This document shows positions 1-11,143 of a stretch of DNA of 64,000 nt, in pieces. Under the pieces are notes generated by a model that was not told the origin of the DNA, made no database searches, and was given only the letters and a program-made list of their open reading frames with translations. The DNA comes from Formicarius rufipectus (lineage: Eukaryota; Chordata; Aves; Passeriformes; Formicariidae), in the NCBI GenBank assembly GCA_013399695.1, contig VXAU01004944.1, positions 1-64,000 of the forward strand. The letters run 5' to 3'. Every line of letters begins with the position of its first letter. Position 1 is the stretch's first letter. Both the position numbers and the translations under genes were made by a program.

Positions 1-1932
1 TATATGGCTATCAAGTTTCTGTGGCCAGGGTCAAGAGGTCTGAGCAGGAAAGAATGAGTGTTATAGCATGAAATGAAATTAATTATTGAGGCTCTGGCCT
101 AGAAGTCACCAAAGTGTGTTAAGCATATGTGATGCATTGAAATGCCATAGAGATTTGGAGTTGTGTAGGATTCATTCTTGTATGATTTGTCAGTGTGGCT
201 ACAATGGCTTCTGGACAAAGTAGGCTACACCTGAATTCAAATGTATAGGTATATATTTAGCTTCAGATTTTTTTCTAGCAGGCTCCTCTGCCCTTATAAT
301 TCTGGGATAAGCCCAGCCCACTGTTCTCTATGTAGCTTATGCACATCCTATTTAATTCTTGTGAAAAATACACAGTTTCAAAAACTGTACATAAATGGTC
401 ATGCTTTTGTACATTGATAGAGCATGCATCTACTATTAAGGTCACTGTTTTCCATTTGCTTTTTTTCTAGCATGGAACATTTCTAGGATCATAGTTTGTG
501 AAGTGAGTATAGCTTCTGACAAACGAAGTGTGCTAGAAACACTTTGATCTTGGTATACATTGTAGTGACCATTACACATAAAGCCAATTCCTCCTTTCTG
601 TTTTGATTATGAGGTCCAATGATGGTGAAAACTGCTTCAAGGATGGGTTATGAGAAACTCTTTGAATTGTTCCTTCTCCCGTGATTTCACAAACAGGTGA
701 ACAAGAGCCTTCCTTTCGCTGATTGGAACAGCAGTGATTCAGCTTTCCATCCCTTTGGGTTTTTTTCTCTGTCTTCTCTGTACTTTTCCTTGAGTCTTAC
801 CCATTCTCACATCATTGTATGAGTAGCCAATGGAAATGTGATATTCTTACTTCATAAAAAAAAAATAACCAAAAAAGTGCCTTTATTCTTAAAACTTATG
901 TCATCCCAGTGCCTTTGATTCTGACAACACAGTGTGTGAAGTTCAGTTAACAAGAACATAGCCCATGTATGCGTGTCATATGATGTGGCCTCTGTGCATG
1001 GTCATGTTTAGGTTCTCTTTGTAGTTGAGTCCAGAGGACTGAAAAGTGCTGAAAGCACTGCTTACAGCAAGATGCCCCAAGGCACACTGAAGCTATGTGA
1101 AAATAGCCAGTTGCTTTGGAACAGAATTCACAACTCTTGGCATCTCAAGTCCAGCTTTGTCCCACACTTAGTGATACACATCTCAGTATCTACTGAGACA
1201 TCTTAGTGACTGTTTTCCAGGAAGTAAGAATGTCAACTGGCTAATTGGAAGGAAGAGAGAATCTCTTACTTTTTTTAAAAAGAGAATTTGAGATATTTTT
1301 GTCAATGTGATATTGTGTAATGTGTCGTAGGAAGGAGGGTGGCTGTTGTTTAGTTGCCGTTTTGTCTCAGGAGGCTGAGACCTAATGCTTCCAAGAGAGT
1401 GAGCTGAGCTAGGCTGGCTGCTTGCTGAGGGTGGGCCTAGATTTGGCCTGGATTGAAACTATGCTTTTACAGCAGCAAAGAATGAAAAATATAAGAGTCA
1501 GAGAAGATAAATCTGCATGACTTTATAGCTCTATAGTAGGAGTGCATCTGTGGTTTTGGTCCTTACTCCATGCATTTAACTCCATGTTAATCATATTAGA
1601 TTACTGTTATTTGTTCCAGCAAAGATCTCAATAACAAAACTGAAGATGTGATACTCTCACAGAGAAATTATCTTTGATTTGTTCTATATTTCTCTCTTGT
1701 GCTTCCATAGTTCTTACTTCTTGTGTGTTTGAGAAATACATGTAATTGTGTGTTTGAAAGTATACATACATATACATCTGCAACACATGTAATGGGAATC
1801 CTGAGGTGTACTAAATCCCTTTTGCTGTCATAAATATAAGAAGTAACTGTTTTATGTCCATGACTATGGAATATTTTCACTGAAATGTCCATCTATTACT
1901 AGTTCAGTTTAGTTTTGTCTTCTATCCCTCAG
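1..1932 (+). other. ACSS3: ACSS3 intron (3' part)
   Basis: This stretch precedes the first recognisable ACSS3 exon and ends in a good acceptor (pyrimidine-rich tract, then CCTCAG at 1927-1932). I found no coding exon in it: the expected preceding ACSS3 exon, which would encode the hinge between the large and small adenylation subdomains, is not visible and must lie upstream of the window. No recognised repeat was seen; short open frames here lack splice context. Confidence 0.7.
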
Positions 1933-2032
1933 TGTATTCTCTTCCATCCTGCTGTGGCAGACTGTGCTGTTGTGGGCCAGGAGGATCCTTTAAAAGGACA
2001 TGTTCCATTTGCACTGTGCGTACTGAGACAAG
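1933..2032 (+). CDS. ACSS3: ACSS3 coding exon, C-terminal subdomain part 1
   Basis: Acyl-CoA synthetase short-chain family member 3 makes acyl-CoA, preferentially propionyl-CoA, from the free acid, ATP and CoA, and is described as a mitochondrial matrix enzyme. This 100-nt exon reads HPAVADCAVVGQEDPLKGHV followed by PFALCVLRQ, matching the conserved start of the small C-terminal domain of acetyl-CoA-synthetase-like (ANL) enzymes, in which the VADCAVVG(x)EDPLKGHVP stretch is characteristic. It opens in phase 0 after CTCAG and closes in phase 1 before GTGAGA. It is the third exon from the end; all upstream exons are outside the window. The call rests on recalled similarity to human ACSS3. Confidence 0.9.
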
Positions 2033-2111
2033 GTGAGAGCTCACTAATACTGCAGTCATGAAGTCTTGCAAAAGTCTCAGAAAAGATAAAGGCTATGACC
2101 TTCTTTACTAG

Positions 2112-2287
2112 GTATAAAGACAGAAGAGAGTAAGATTTTGAAAGAGATTGTTGAGCAAGTTCGAACTAACATTGGCCCTGTAGCAGCTTTCCAGAAGGGG
2201 GTGTTTGTGAAGCAGCTACCAAAAACACGCTCTGGCAAGATACCACGTTCGGCTCTTTCTGCACTTGTCAGTGGAAAGCCCTACAAG
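2112..2287 (+). CDS. ACSS3: ACSS3 coding exon with catalytic lysine motif
   Basis: This 176-nt exon lies between TTCTTTACTAG and a consensus GTAAGT donor. It encodes NIGPVAAFQKGVFVKQLPKT and then RSGKIPRSALSALVSGKPYK. The PKTRSGKIPR segment is the A10 motif of the adenylate-forming superfamily; the lysine in SGK is the residue that contacts the carboxylate and ATP phosphate during acyl-adenylate formation, so the catalytic end of the enzyme is intact. The codon split over the intron (G from the previous exon plus GT) keeps the frame, and the exon ends in phase 0. The 79-bp intron before it (2033-2111) is unusually short. Confidence 0.93.
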
Positions 2288-2555
2288 GTAAGTTGGAGAC
2301 ATATGCTTTAATAAGGCATCCATGCACACCCAAAGGCACAGCATTATAGTTTTGATCCTCTTCACTGTTCTGTAGCTGGCCCATGGCTTGAAGGTAGTGT
2401 ATTTTATTTCTACTGTGGCTTACTCAAAAACTTTTCCTGTTTCAGAGCTTTCCAGGTACTTTTTTTGTTGAGTGACCTTGAAGGCTAGATTTAGAAGAAG
2501 CTCTGAACGAAATTCTATCTACTATCACATGCTTGTGTATATTCTTCTTTTTCAG

Positions 2556-2642
2556 ATAACACCAACCATTGAAGATGCTAGTGTGTTTAAACACATTGAA
2601 GAACTGCTGAAGAAAAAAATAAATGGGGTAATGCATCAATAA
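2556..2642 (+). CDS. ACSS3: ACSS3 terminal coding exon and stop
   Basis: The last 28 codons follow a strong acceptor (TTCTTCTTTTTCAG) and end with TAA at 2640-2642. The peptide begins ITPTIEDASVFKHIEELLKK, which matches the conserved final helix of ACSS3; the last residues (INGVMHQ) appear longer and different from what I recall for the human protein, as is usual for the extreme tail. The stop codon lies inside an AATAAA hexamer (2638-2643). More conventional poly(A) signals follow at 2986 and 3279. Confidence 0.92.
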   Translation: MTPTIEDASVFKHIEELLKKKINGVMHQ

Positions 2643-2643
2643 A
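2638..2643 (+). promoter_or_regulatory. AATAAA overlapping the ACSS3 stop codon
   Basis: The hexamer AATAAA is formed by the last glutamine codon, the TAA stop and the next base. If used, cleavage would leave a 3' UTR of only some tens of bases. It may be a chance consequence of the A-rich end of the exon. Confidence 0.3.
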
Positions 2644-2985
2644 AAAACATTTTAGTTATTGAAATATACAAAGAGACTTTCTGTTAAGATTACCACGAAA
2701 TGTTTTTACTGCAGAAACATTGTTGTCTTCTTTACCATCTTGTCACAGCCAGTGACACAGAGTAAAGTTTCTGCATGTTGCCAATACATGCTGGTTATTA
2801 AGATGGCTAAGAATTGCAAATAGAACTCATACATTTCTGTAGTCTTAAAGGGAAAGAGGCACTGGATTATCTATTTTATATGATGTCATCTAACATTTCA
2901 TTTCAATCCATTTTTGTATAATGTGACCATAACTTGAGTTTGGCTACAACAATTTATAGAAGGTAAGTCAGGAACTGAGGACAGC

Positions 2986-2991
2986 AATAAA
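2986..2991 (+). promoter_or_regulatory. candidate ACSS3 poly(A) signal
   Basis: AATAAA about 345 bp after the ACSS3 stop, followed within 20-50 bases by T-rich and TTGTTG sequence, a plausible cleavage context. A second AATAAA at 3279-3284 is an alternative. Neither can be proven without 3' end reads. Confidence 0.4.
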
Positions 2992-5900
2992 TAAGTATTT
3001 ATTGTGAAAATTGTTGCAGACATAAATTGTTCTCATTTTTAAATTAGAAGCCTTTACTTATAAATTTTTCTAAAATTAAGAAATTTCAAATTAGTTTTCT
3101 TGACCCGCTCATTCACTTTTTTCTAAGTTTTTCTAATATTTCTGCTATTACTATAATTTTTTTACTCAATAACTTTCTGAAGTATCTCTTTCGTAGAATG
3201 ATAAATAATTCCTGGCTTTCAAATCTGTGAAAATCTTGATTTGTCCACAGTAATAGTCAGTAAAACACATGTATTTAAAATAAAGGTAGGCATTTACCCT
3301 TTATATTTTCGGATATTTTTTTTGTTGTGGTTTGTATCCCTTATGATAAGGATAACCAGAATGTGCTTTTGCTGAGGTATATATAACCAATAAATTTAGC
3401 AAATGGAGATAGTAAGCAGCTCATTCTTCATAGACCATTTCAGAATAGTTACAGGGTTCTTAAGCCACAGAGTAGAGGATACAATATCTACATACGTAAG
3501 TTCTCAAATTACAGGTTTTTAATTGAACAATAAATGTAAAAATGCTTTAAAAGATATATACTCACAGAAAAGTTTAGAAGCAGAGAAGCTACTCAAATTC
3601 TTCCTCCTTTCCAAAGGACAAAACCATAAGCAATACATAAATTCATATGATGTTTGTTATATAAGAAAGGTCCAGAAACTCTCTTATGTGCTGGTGGGTA
3701 GAGTTAGGGATGATATCTGTATAAAGTGATGAAATAAACTCACAGACTGATGTAGGAGATAAAAGGTGGTAGATAGGTGCTACTTACCATGAGCTATACC
3801 CCGATGGTGCCTGTGCCAGTGACCTTTTGTAGAGCTGGTGAGCTCTGCCAGTTGCATAAGAATGTCCATGTATTTTTTCACTAGGGATTGCATACAGCAG
3901 AGCCAGTCATGTTGAAACAGGCCATACAGTTATAGAATAAAGCAGCCTAGTTTGCATCTGCACTGAGCTTGTTTTTTGCCAAATCGTCCCTCACTGACCC
4001 CCTCCCCTGCCTCAGTTATTCAATTTAACTGAAAATCACAATCTTAGAGTAAAACATAGGAAGAAATGAACTGCTAAAGGCTTAAACAATCAGCAGGGTG
4101 CTTTGGTAAGGGTACTGAATTTCTGGGGCAGGGTAACTTCAGCTTTGGTCACAAGATCTGGCTCATTTTTTCCCCCAACACATTTCAATCTCCACTGCTC
4201 TACCACCCCCTATCCCCTAAATTTTAGCATGGGCTGCAGAAGAAATTCTGTAAAATGTGAGCAGGTGTTTACAAAGGAATGTGCATTCATATGATACTGC
4301 AACCACTGCCAGTGGTATTTGCATTGTTTTACTTTGTGATATGCTACACTAAAATAATCCAGAAGGAGGTGGAGGGAGGACGGAGAGAAAGACCGTCAGC
4401 AACGACGTCGCCCAAGCCTGAGGAACTGTATGTACAAGAGCCCTGACTTTACACAAACCATGCCATCATATCACACCCATCAGCAAGTTCAGTGCTCCCT
4501 CTCGTGGCGGATTCTGACCAGTAAATGCATCGTAACTTGTACTTTAGTACATCGTTACTTGTATTTTAGTGCCAAAATATGCTTATGCTTAACTATGAGA
4601 ATCATCTTGTTTCCAGGCTTAATGCTACTACGTACAAAGCTTAATAGACTTATAAACACAAATAGCACTGAATTCTTTTTTTATTGACATTGGGGGAGGA
4701 AAGTCTTTCACCATCTGATTGACCGAAATTTGCCAAATGAAAATAGACAAAACAAATGTTTATGTACGTGCAAACATTGCAGATCAAACTGCTAAAAGAA
4801 ATAACTAAAAGACAGGTTTTGAGCTAAGATCAAGCAGCAGAAAAATAGCAAAGAGGTAAATGACTATTAAGTAGGTCTTACTTTGAAACTTCCCATTTAA
4901 ACAAAGAATAAACAACAAGAACACCACCAAATAAAGCCACAGCAGGTAATAGTTGCTCTTCTAAACTTTTATACACTATATATTAATCACTCTGTCTTTC
5001 AGTTATTTCCTCTGATAAAACTGACTTTTGTGAAGTCTCAGCAAGGCCATCTTGGCTAAAAGTGAGAATAGACAGGAGCCTAATGCCCTGTTAGAATGAA
5101 GAAACGGTGGGGTTGGCTTCTCTTTTCTTTCTTTTTCTTTGTTGAATATATCTGGAAGTGAGAATCTGATTCTATACAAATATTAGATTTACTTTTCCAA
5201 TGCTGGCTGGTGTTTCAAGATCCTGGAACAAAAAGGTGGTTCTTGGTAAAGCAAGATTCTTCTTGGTCCGCAGGTAACATAGAAGAAAGTTTTTGGTTTT
5301 CTGTATAAATCATGTTTTATTAAATTGCCTTTTTTTTTTTTTAAATAAACAGTTCTTCTGGATTTGTTTGTTTTTTAAGAGGTGAGCCATCATGGTGCTT
5401 CTCTATGGATATCTGACATTTCCATTTTGTCTTTAGAAGTCCATTTTGGTTCCAGGTTGTGTCATTCTATTATACATCATCAGAGGCAGGTGTTTAGCTT
5501 TAAATATTGACAGATTTTTCTCAGTAGGAACATGTTGAAGCTTCTAACTGTGCTAAACATATTCATTTGACTGTAACAATCCAAAAACTGTAAAAATGGT
5601 GGAATGGAAAGGTACAAACAGTATTATTGACACTGTATTGTCAAATGTTTGCACTAAGACCCCATGTACCATAGATTTTATTTTTAAAAAATCATATTTA
5701 TATCCATTTACATAAGACACATTTTAAAAGAAATACATACACAGTCAATACGTAGATGTCTAGTATATTACAGTAAAACAGATGGAACAATGAAAAGATG
5801 AGTGGCTTCATTTGATAAAAGCTTTGGATGTGCACTACTGCCAAATTTTTGATGACAGAGATGCTGAGAGAAAAGAGGGATGTTTTGTTTTTCTTTTCTT

Positions 5901-7985
5901 TTTTTTTAGTAATTAGGCATTATTTTATTCTTGTTTTAAACTAGCCAATACATGAAAGGAACATCGTATCTGTTTGTCTGGTAAACCTTATGTGTTCTCT
6001 TCCCTATTACCCTGTTCTTGCAAAGAGTTTTAATGTTGTTTTTCTAAGTAGTGGTAGTGCACTTCAGGTAAAGTAGAAGAAAGAGATGACATCTAAGGGG
6101 AAAAAAATGAACAGTAATTAGCAAAATTCTTTGATTCTAATTTGGTCTAGGATGCAATTACAACAGAAAATACACCAATAACTACGCTATTACATGTTTT
6201 ACTAAAACATGGGATTTGAGTATCTGTGGGAGGCATGCATTTGTTTAATTTTAGATCTGCAACAAATTTATTAATAATGCATTTTAATCTTTTACTAATG
6301 TATACTGATTTTTGTCCTAGATCAAAACAGACTACTGCTTATGTTCACTTTATAGTTGTTTTCTTGGATTTATTCAGCACTGGAGTTAGTTTCCTGCATC
6401 TGGAGACCTTTGCATGTTTGGCACAAGGTCAAACACACATTCAGTGTACAGATCTTGCTGATGAAATTTGTGGTTCTCCTTCCTAGTTCACTGCAGCTTA
6501 TGACCATTTACCTTTTTCACTCTGATGATTTCTTTGCTGTGGACCAGCTGCTTCCAGATTATCATTCACATCTTTTTGGAACCCTGCTTTTCCATTTGTC
6601 TTTACAAATCCTGTTTGCAACCCTTCACTGGTAAAGTACATTGTTGATTTTGCCAAATCCGCTTTAATTAGAATTAAAGTAAAACTAGTGTGTTCTATTG
6701 CTCCAGCCTGTGGCAGCAAAACTGTCCTGACTGAGCCTTCTGACTTAGTGATGACAAATGTTTTAGAAAAGCATTGGGAAACATTGAATAGTGTGACTGC
6801 CAAATCCAGGGGCTGTGTAAAGGCATTACAGATGCTTAACTGGGCAACATACAGCCACCACAGCAGAAAATTTGGCTGATCCCATGATCACTATGGTAAA
6901 CTTTGCAACATTAAATGGCCAGCACCAGCAGTCTTAATTGTTCTTAAATTTCAGATAATGAGAAATACTGATACTGTGCACTGAAACAGGGCTACACAGA
7001 GTATGCTCATATAACTGGTCTAGAATGTCTGCTCATGGTTTCTAGCAGCTCGTCATAGGTCCAACAAATGTTTAAAAAAAAAGCCTGAAATGCAATTTGA
7101 AAGCATATGAGTGGGACACAACTGCTGTGAAGAAATACTGTAAGACACTGTAAGGTTCTATCCTATTGGTATTATTGGCATAAACTGTTTTCAAATACAA
7201 GGCTTTGACATTTTCTGTAAAGGAATATCTCTGTAAGAGTAGCAGAATGCAAGAATCTGCAGCCTGCTGAGATCGCAGGCCATCTGCATGTGTTCCACAT
7301 GCAGTCTGTTTGCAGCTCTCTTTTCAGTCTTCCCTTTGTATGTATTGTCCCCTTTATTATATTAAAAATTCTCTTACATTAGTACTGTATGACATCTCAT
7401 CCAGCTGTCCCTCCCCTCCTCTGCTACTTAGTCAGTCCCTGGTTCTATGCATGCAGGTACTTTAGTCACCAGAGTAACACAGCTGTTGATGTAGTCTAGG
7501 CAAGTTGTTACAAGCCTGGCTCTCAGTTTAAGCTGGATCTGGAAAATTTCAGGAGGCATGTTGTAAAGAATAAGCTTCCCTTTTTTCCAAATATCAATCA
7601 GTTATTTCCATGAAGAAACTTACTCAGGAACTGTGATCACAAAATTGTAAGAACTCCTCTGTTGCCCTTTAAACTCACATCCCCCATATGAGCAGTTTTT
7701 GTTAATGCATTCATCTTTGAGATGCAGACAATTTGTTTAAATTTTGAAGTTTGATATAATAGTGCGAGAAGAGTCTGTTACTTTACTTCTGGTTTTGATT
7801 TGCTACTTTTTAGATAATTTTTAATATAGTGGTAATAAACAGTTTGGATAATATTGATTTTTGTTAGCATATCAATTTTCAGTTTCTGCCTTTGATGTAC
7901 TCTTCAAACTTCACTTCACATGCCTGGCCTATTACTGTTGGCCTAATAGATAGCTTGGTGTTTGAACTTAATTTTTGGATTGCAC

Positions 7986-7991
7986 TTTATT
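7986..7991 (-). promoter_or_regulatory. candidate PPFIA2 poly(A) signal
   Basis: AATAAA on the minus strand about 1.3 kb past the PPFIA2 stop, a distance compatible with a 3' UTR of ordinary length. Alternatives further on are listed in the intergenic entry. Which is used cannot be told from sequence. Confidence 0.35.
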
Positions 7992-9289
7992 GCTTTCAGC
8001 TTGCAAATCTGAAGCACATAGGAGAAAAGTTACCCACCTCTGCTATCAGTTTCTGTCACCACTGAACCCAGTGAAAGTCCTGTTATTGACTTCACTAACA
8101 TAACATAATGCTCTAATCTATACATATGTACACAGAAAAACATTTCTATAGTTTATGTGCTTCATCATCATCTTTGTAGGGACCAGCTGCTAAACTTAGT
8201 TTTAGAAAAAGCAAAACAAAAGCCAAAGAAATACAACACCACATATTTTTTCTGTCTTGGCATGGAAAGTTCCCTTTTCTACTAATGTTAAGGTTTTATA
8301 TTTTTGCAGTCTCCTGAAGATCTGAATTAAGGCTCATGTCATCAGTAGGATGCAGAGCAAAATCTACTGTTCCCACTATTAACATTTGCTATTCCTCAGC
8401 ACTTTTTGAGCCTACACAGAGTTAGTAAGGTCTTTTAGGCCTCAAGCCTGTCCCAGTGTTGTGTTGGGAATCCTTTTTTTTTTTTTTTAAAGATTGCCTT
8501 GCAGATCTTGACATATCTTCCCTACAATATGCAACAGCATATTTGAAGCCTAGTGAGGTTTTGGTACTATCCAAATATTCTTTCTAACTCCCTTACAATC
8601 CCCAAAGTAACTAAATGGAAAATTGTTTTACTGATAAAATACAAGCATGAAATGGTGCCATATTGATAAAAATGCTCATCATGTTAGCATTTTTGACAAA
8701 ACTTACGATTAAGTAGAAAACTCTGTAACAGTTAATCTGTGATATTTATAGCCATATTCAAAAGATAAATGGTGAAAAATGCAACATGAATTCCAGTACC
8801 AAATTTGATTCAGAGTCGTATCTAGCTCAGAATATCCTTTCTTTGTCAATTCTAAATTATTTGAAAAGTGCAAGAATCTTTGCAATAGATAACTTCGCAT
8901 GATTTTCTGTATGGGGAAGTTTTGTTTTAGCTTTACCTGATGTTTTTAATTTACCCATAGCTTTAACTTAAAAGAAGTAAATATCTTCTGCTTTACTAGT
9001 GTTCCCCCCCCTCCCCAGCTCATGGCAGAAATCTTTAGAGTTCTCATAAAGTCAAGTGGTGTGGCCATTACCATCTGAGCAAAATGTTTTGGTTGGTAGC
9101 ATCACCTGGACTGAGCTTAAGACTGTTGTCATGATGAAATGACCACCCCAGTGAGTCTTTAGTTATATCCTCTGCTCTGTGCTGGCTCTTGCTTGAATAA
9201 TGTGGGGTGTAGTGTACCGTTTCAAGAGCATTCATGATGGCCCCTCATGAATACTCACAATTCAGTGCTGGCTTCTTTGCTAGGTCTTG

Positions 9290-9348
9290 TCAGCATGAGT
9301 ATGTACGAACTGTTGAGCTGTCTAACCTCTGTAGTCGTGATGAAGCAA
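9290..9348 (-). CDS. PPFIA2: PPFIA2 last coding exon, PDZ-ligand C-terminus
   Basis: This exon has 59 nt; with the G from the previous exon it encodes VASSRLQRLDSSTVRTYSC and a TGA stop (9290-9292). The terminal TYSC is the liprin-alpha PDZ-binding tail reported to bind GRIP. The acceptor AATTTCCAG is preceded on the coding strand by an 80-base tract made almost only of T and G (9358-9437), an unusual polypyrimidine region. Confidence 0.95.
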
Positions 9349-9357
9349 CTGGAAATT

Positions 9358-9437
9358 GAAAAAACAAACAAACAAAACAAAACAAAAAAAACAAACACCA
9401 AAACAAACAAAAACCAAAAGAAAAACAGAGAAAGAAA
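9358..9437. repeat. A-rich (AAAC)n simple tract
   Basis: Imperfect AAAC/AAAAC/AAACA units, with A and C only over most of the run. It abuts the PPFIA2 terminal acceptor, so on the sense strand it is the T/G-rich tract just upstream of the last exon. Confidence 0.9.
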
Positions 9438-9794
9438 CCAGAATGTCTTTAAAATCATGAGGAAAATAAACTGTTTCCCACTGGAATGGCAGCTGTTAAA
9501 TCTTCTGTGGCTTTCTATAACATGGTCTGGGCACAGTCTAGTTTAGAACTCAGCATTTCTTCAAGTCTGATAAACTGTTGGAATCTGTATTACATGAATA
9601 CAGTTTGAAACTCAATTTTGTCTTTATTTTTTAAGTCCTAATGCTCTTACCTATGATACTGTTTAAATATTGTTGCATTCTTAGTGTTTAAGAACTTTGA
9701 GGTAGGAAGCCAAATCCTAGATGAAGATGTAGGTCTTCAGAATCACTTACCTTTAAGTCTAGTAAGTTCAGTACCCAGATCAAGAATAAACTGT

Positions 9795-9955
9795 CTGAAA
9801 GACCCTAAGTAAATCACTGAATCTCCCTTGTGCCTTAGTTCCCCTTCTGTAAAATGAGAATATTATCTTCTACATCATACCATGGGTATAAGATGAAATT
9901 TATGAATGTTTGTAAGGTTCTTAGCTGCTACAGTAATGTGGGCCATGGAAATGCC
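9795..9955 (+). mobile_element. MIR-like (CORE-SINE) relic
   Basis: The order AAATCACTGAATCTC, GTGCCTTAGTTCCCC, CTGTAAAATGAGAAT, then GTAAGGTTCTTAG, follows the well-known MIR body (a caagtcact-like start, tgcctcagttt, ctgtaaaatggg, gtaaagcgcttag). MIR-type elements are ancient amniote SINEs, scarce in birds. Identification is by eye only; a related LINE tail cannot be excluded. Confidence 0.6.
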
Positions 9956-10050
9956 ACAAGAGCTAGGATTCAGTGGAATTCAGTGAGAAAATCAGTAAAT
10001 TATTCCATCTGTAACTGCAACTGTGAAGTAATTTTTTTAAAGGTTGGAAA

Positions 10051-10090
10051 CTTTAATGGAATTCAGGTGGCTTTAATGGAATTCAGGTGT
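10051..10090. repeat. 20-bp tandem duplication
   Basis: The unit CTTTAATGGAATTCAGGTGG occurs twice head to tail (10051-10070, 10071-10090) with one mismatch in the last base, implying a recent duplication inside the intron. Confidence 0.95.
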
Positions 10091-10983
10091 CAGTACTGTC
10101 ATACCAAGCTCATTCAAGAGTTACAGAATGTAATCACTACAAGTAGTGTATTAAATTGCTTTCAGACAAGTCTATCCAAAGACCTAAATCCTCCCATTTT
10201 GGCAGTATTTTAAATGGGCCAGTTTGTTTACTGATACCTCTCCAAACTTCAGGCAGGCATACTTGGCTTTATATCCTGTATATTTGAAGGATTAGGGATT
10301 TGTCCCTTTTCCTTGCTCTTTTACAATGATTTTTAAATTTTCCTTCTTTTTTTAATTATGTTTGTTTGCTGCATTATGTATGCTTGTTACTCTCCCAATC
10401 TTTACCAAGTGAGTGCATTTTTTGGAAATCAGAAGATTTCCAGAGAAAATGAAGACTGATATACAGTAACTCAATTAGTGCCTGAAATCCAGTATTTGCT
10501 AACTACCCATCTGATGGTAATTATCTGTTAGCCACTTCAGTTATTTGATGGTCAATGCTAAGCTACTTAATTTGAAAGAAAGGAATATAAAGGTGATAGC
10601 CCTTTCTAAGTTCATTCTCTAATACACTCCACCTGCTAGAGGGACTAATAAGATGAAAAGTTTGCTTAAATACTATATGCAATTTTAGTTGAAAGTTAGT
10701 AAATAACTTCCTCTCCTTATGAATGTTTCTTCTGCAGATGTAGGATGGTGAGATGGCCCTTTTTTTTTTCTTTTTTAAATACTATGAAGCAAACCTGAAA
10801 AAAATCAATAGTATGCCAAGTCAGTGTGCTTCTATTGCCCAATTCAACTCTCCCAGACTTCGTCCATTCTAGTTAAATGAACACAGTTGCTGCAGCGCAG
10901 GACAGACATACGCTAAAAGTCAGTTTAGCATGCTAGGATAAGCCTCTTGCTTTTCAATAGGAAGTGCAGAATTGACTGCGTAC

Positions 10984-11143
10984 CGTCAGTTGCCATCTTC
11001 CGTGACTGCCCTGATGTTGTGGTTAGGCGGAACCCAGCTGGCAGCGTTTCCGAAGCGCCCGGCATCATGCTGATCCCGTGAACCTCGCGCGGGGGGAACT
11101 GTCGTCGCCACGAGGGGCCACGTCTGAAGTTCTTGTCATCGCT
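10984..11143 (-). CDS. PPFIA2: PPFIA2 exon, C-terminal tail (SDDKNFRRG...)
   Basis: This 160-nt exon follows SAM3 and encodes SDDKNFRRGPSWRRQFPPRE, then VHGISMMPGASETLPAG and FRLTTTSGQSRKMATD. It lies between TTGACAG and GTACGC, starting in phase 0 and ending in phase 1. It is strikingly CpG-rich (for example around 11030-11120) compared with the AT-rich introns and the other exons. The basic RRG/WRRQ stretch is typical of liprin-alpha tails, but no enzymatic or domain function is known for it. Confidence 0.93.

Larger units (their letters stand above)
2643..9289. other. Convergent intergenic interval with both 3' UTRs
   Basis: About 6.6 kb between the ACSS3 stop (+) and the PPFIA2 stop (-). 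No coding exon was recognised. Candidate minus-strand poly(A) signals for PPFIA2 (TTTATT on the + strand) occur at 7986-7991, 7353-7358 and, if the 3' UTR is long, 5316-5321. The interval also contains a small CpG-bearing purine patch near 4370-4420, A/T homopolymers (5329-5342, 8470-8487), and a C run at 9002-9011. The open frames around 6226-6879 overlap on both strands and show no family similarity. Confidence 0.6.
9349..10983 (-). other. PPFIA2: PPFIA2 last coding intron
   Basis: This 1.6-kb intron contains an A/AAAC-rich simple tract at its acceptor end, a MIR-like SINE relic (9795-9955) and a 20-bp direct duplication (10051-10090). It has a GT donor (GTACGC) and an AG acceptor. No extra exon was recognised. 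Confidence 0.75.

Noticed and set aside
1668..1892. Minus-strand open frame in the ACSS3 intron
   Set aside because: It lies in intronic sequence, matches no family and has no splice context; length is within chance for this composition.
6226..6879. Overlapping open frames of 60-100 codons on both strands between the genes
   Set aside because: They overlap mutually, are low in complexity of evidence and match no protein; the region is more plausibly 3' UTR or intergenic.
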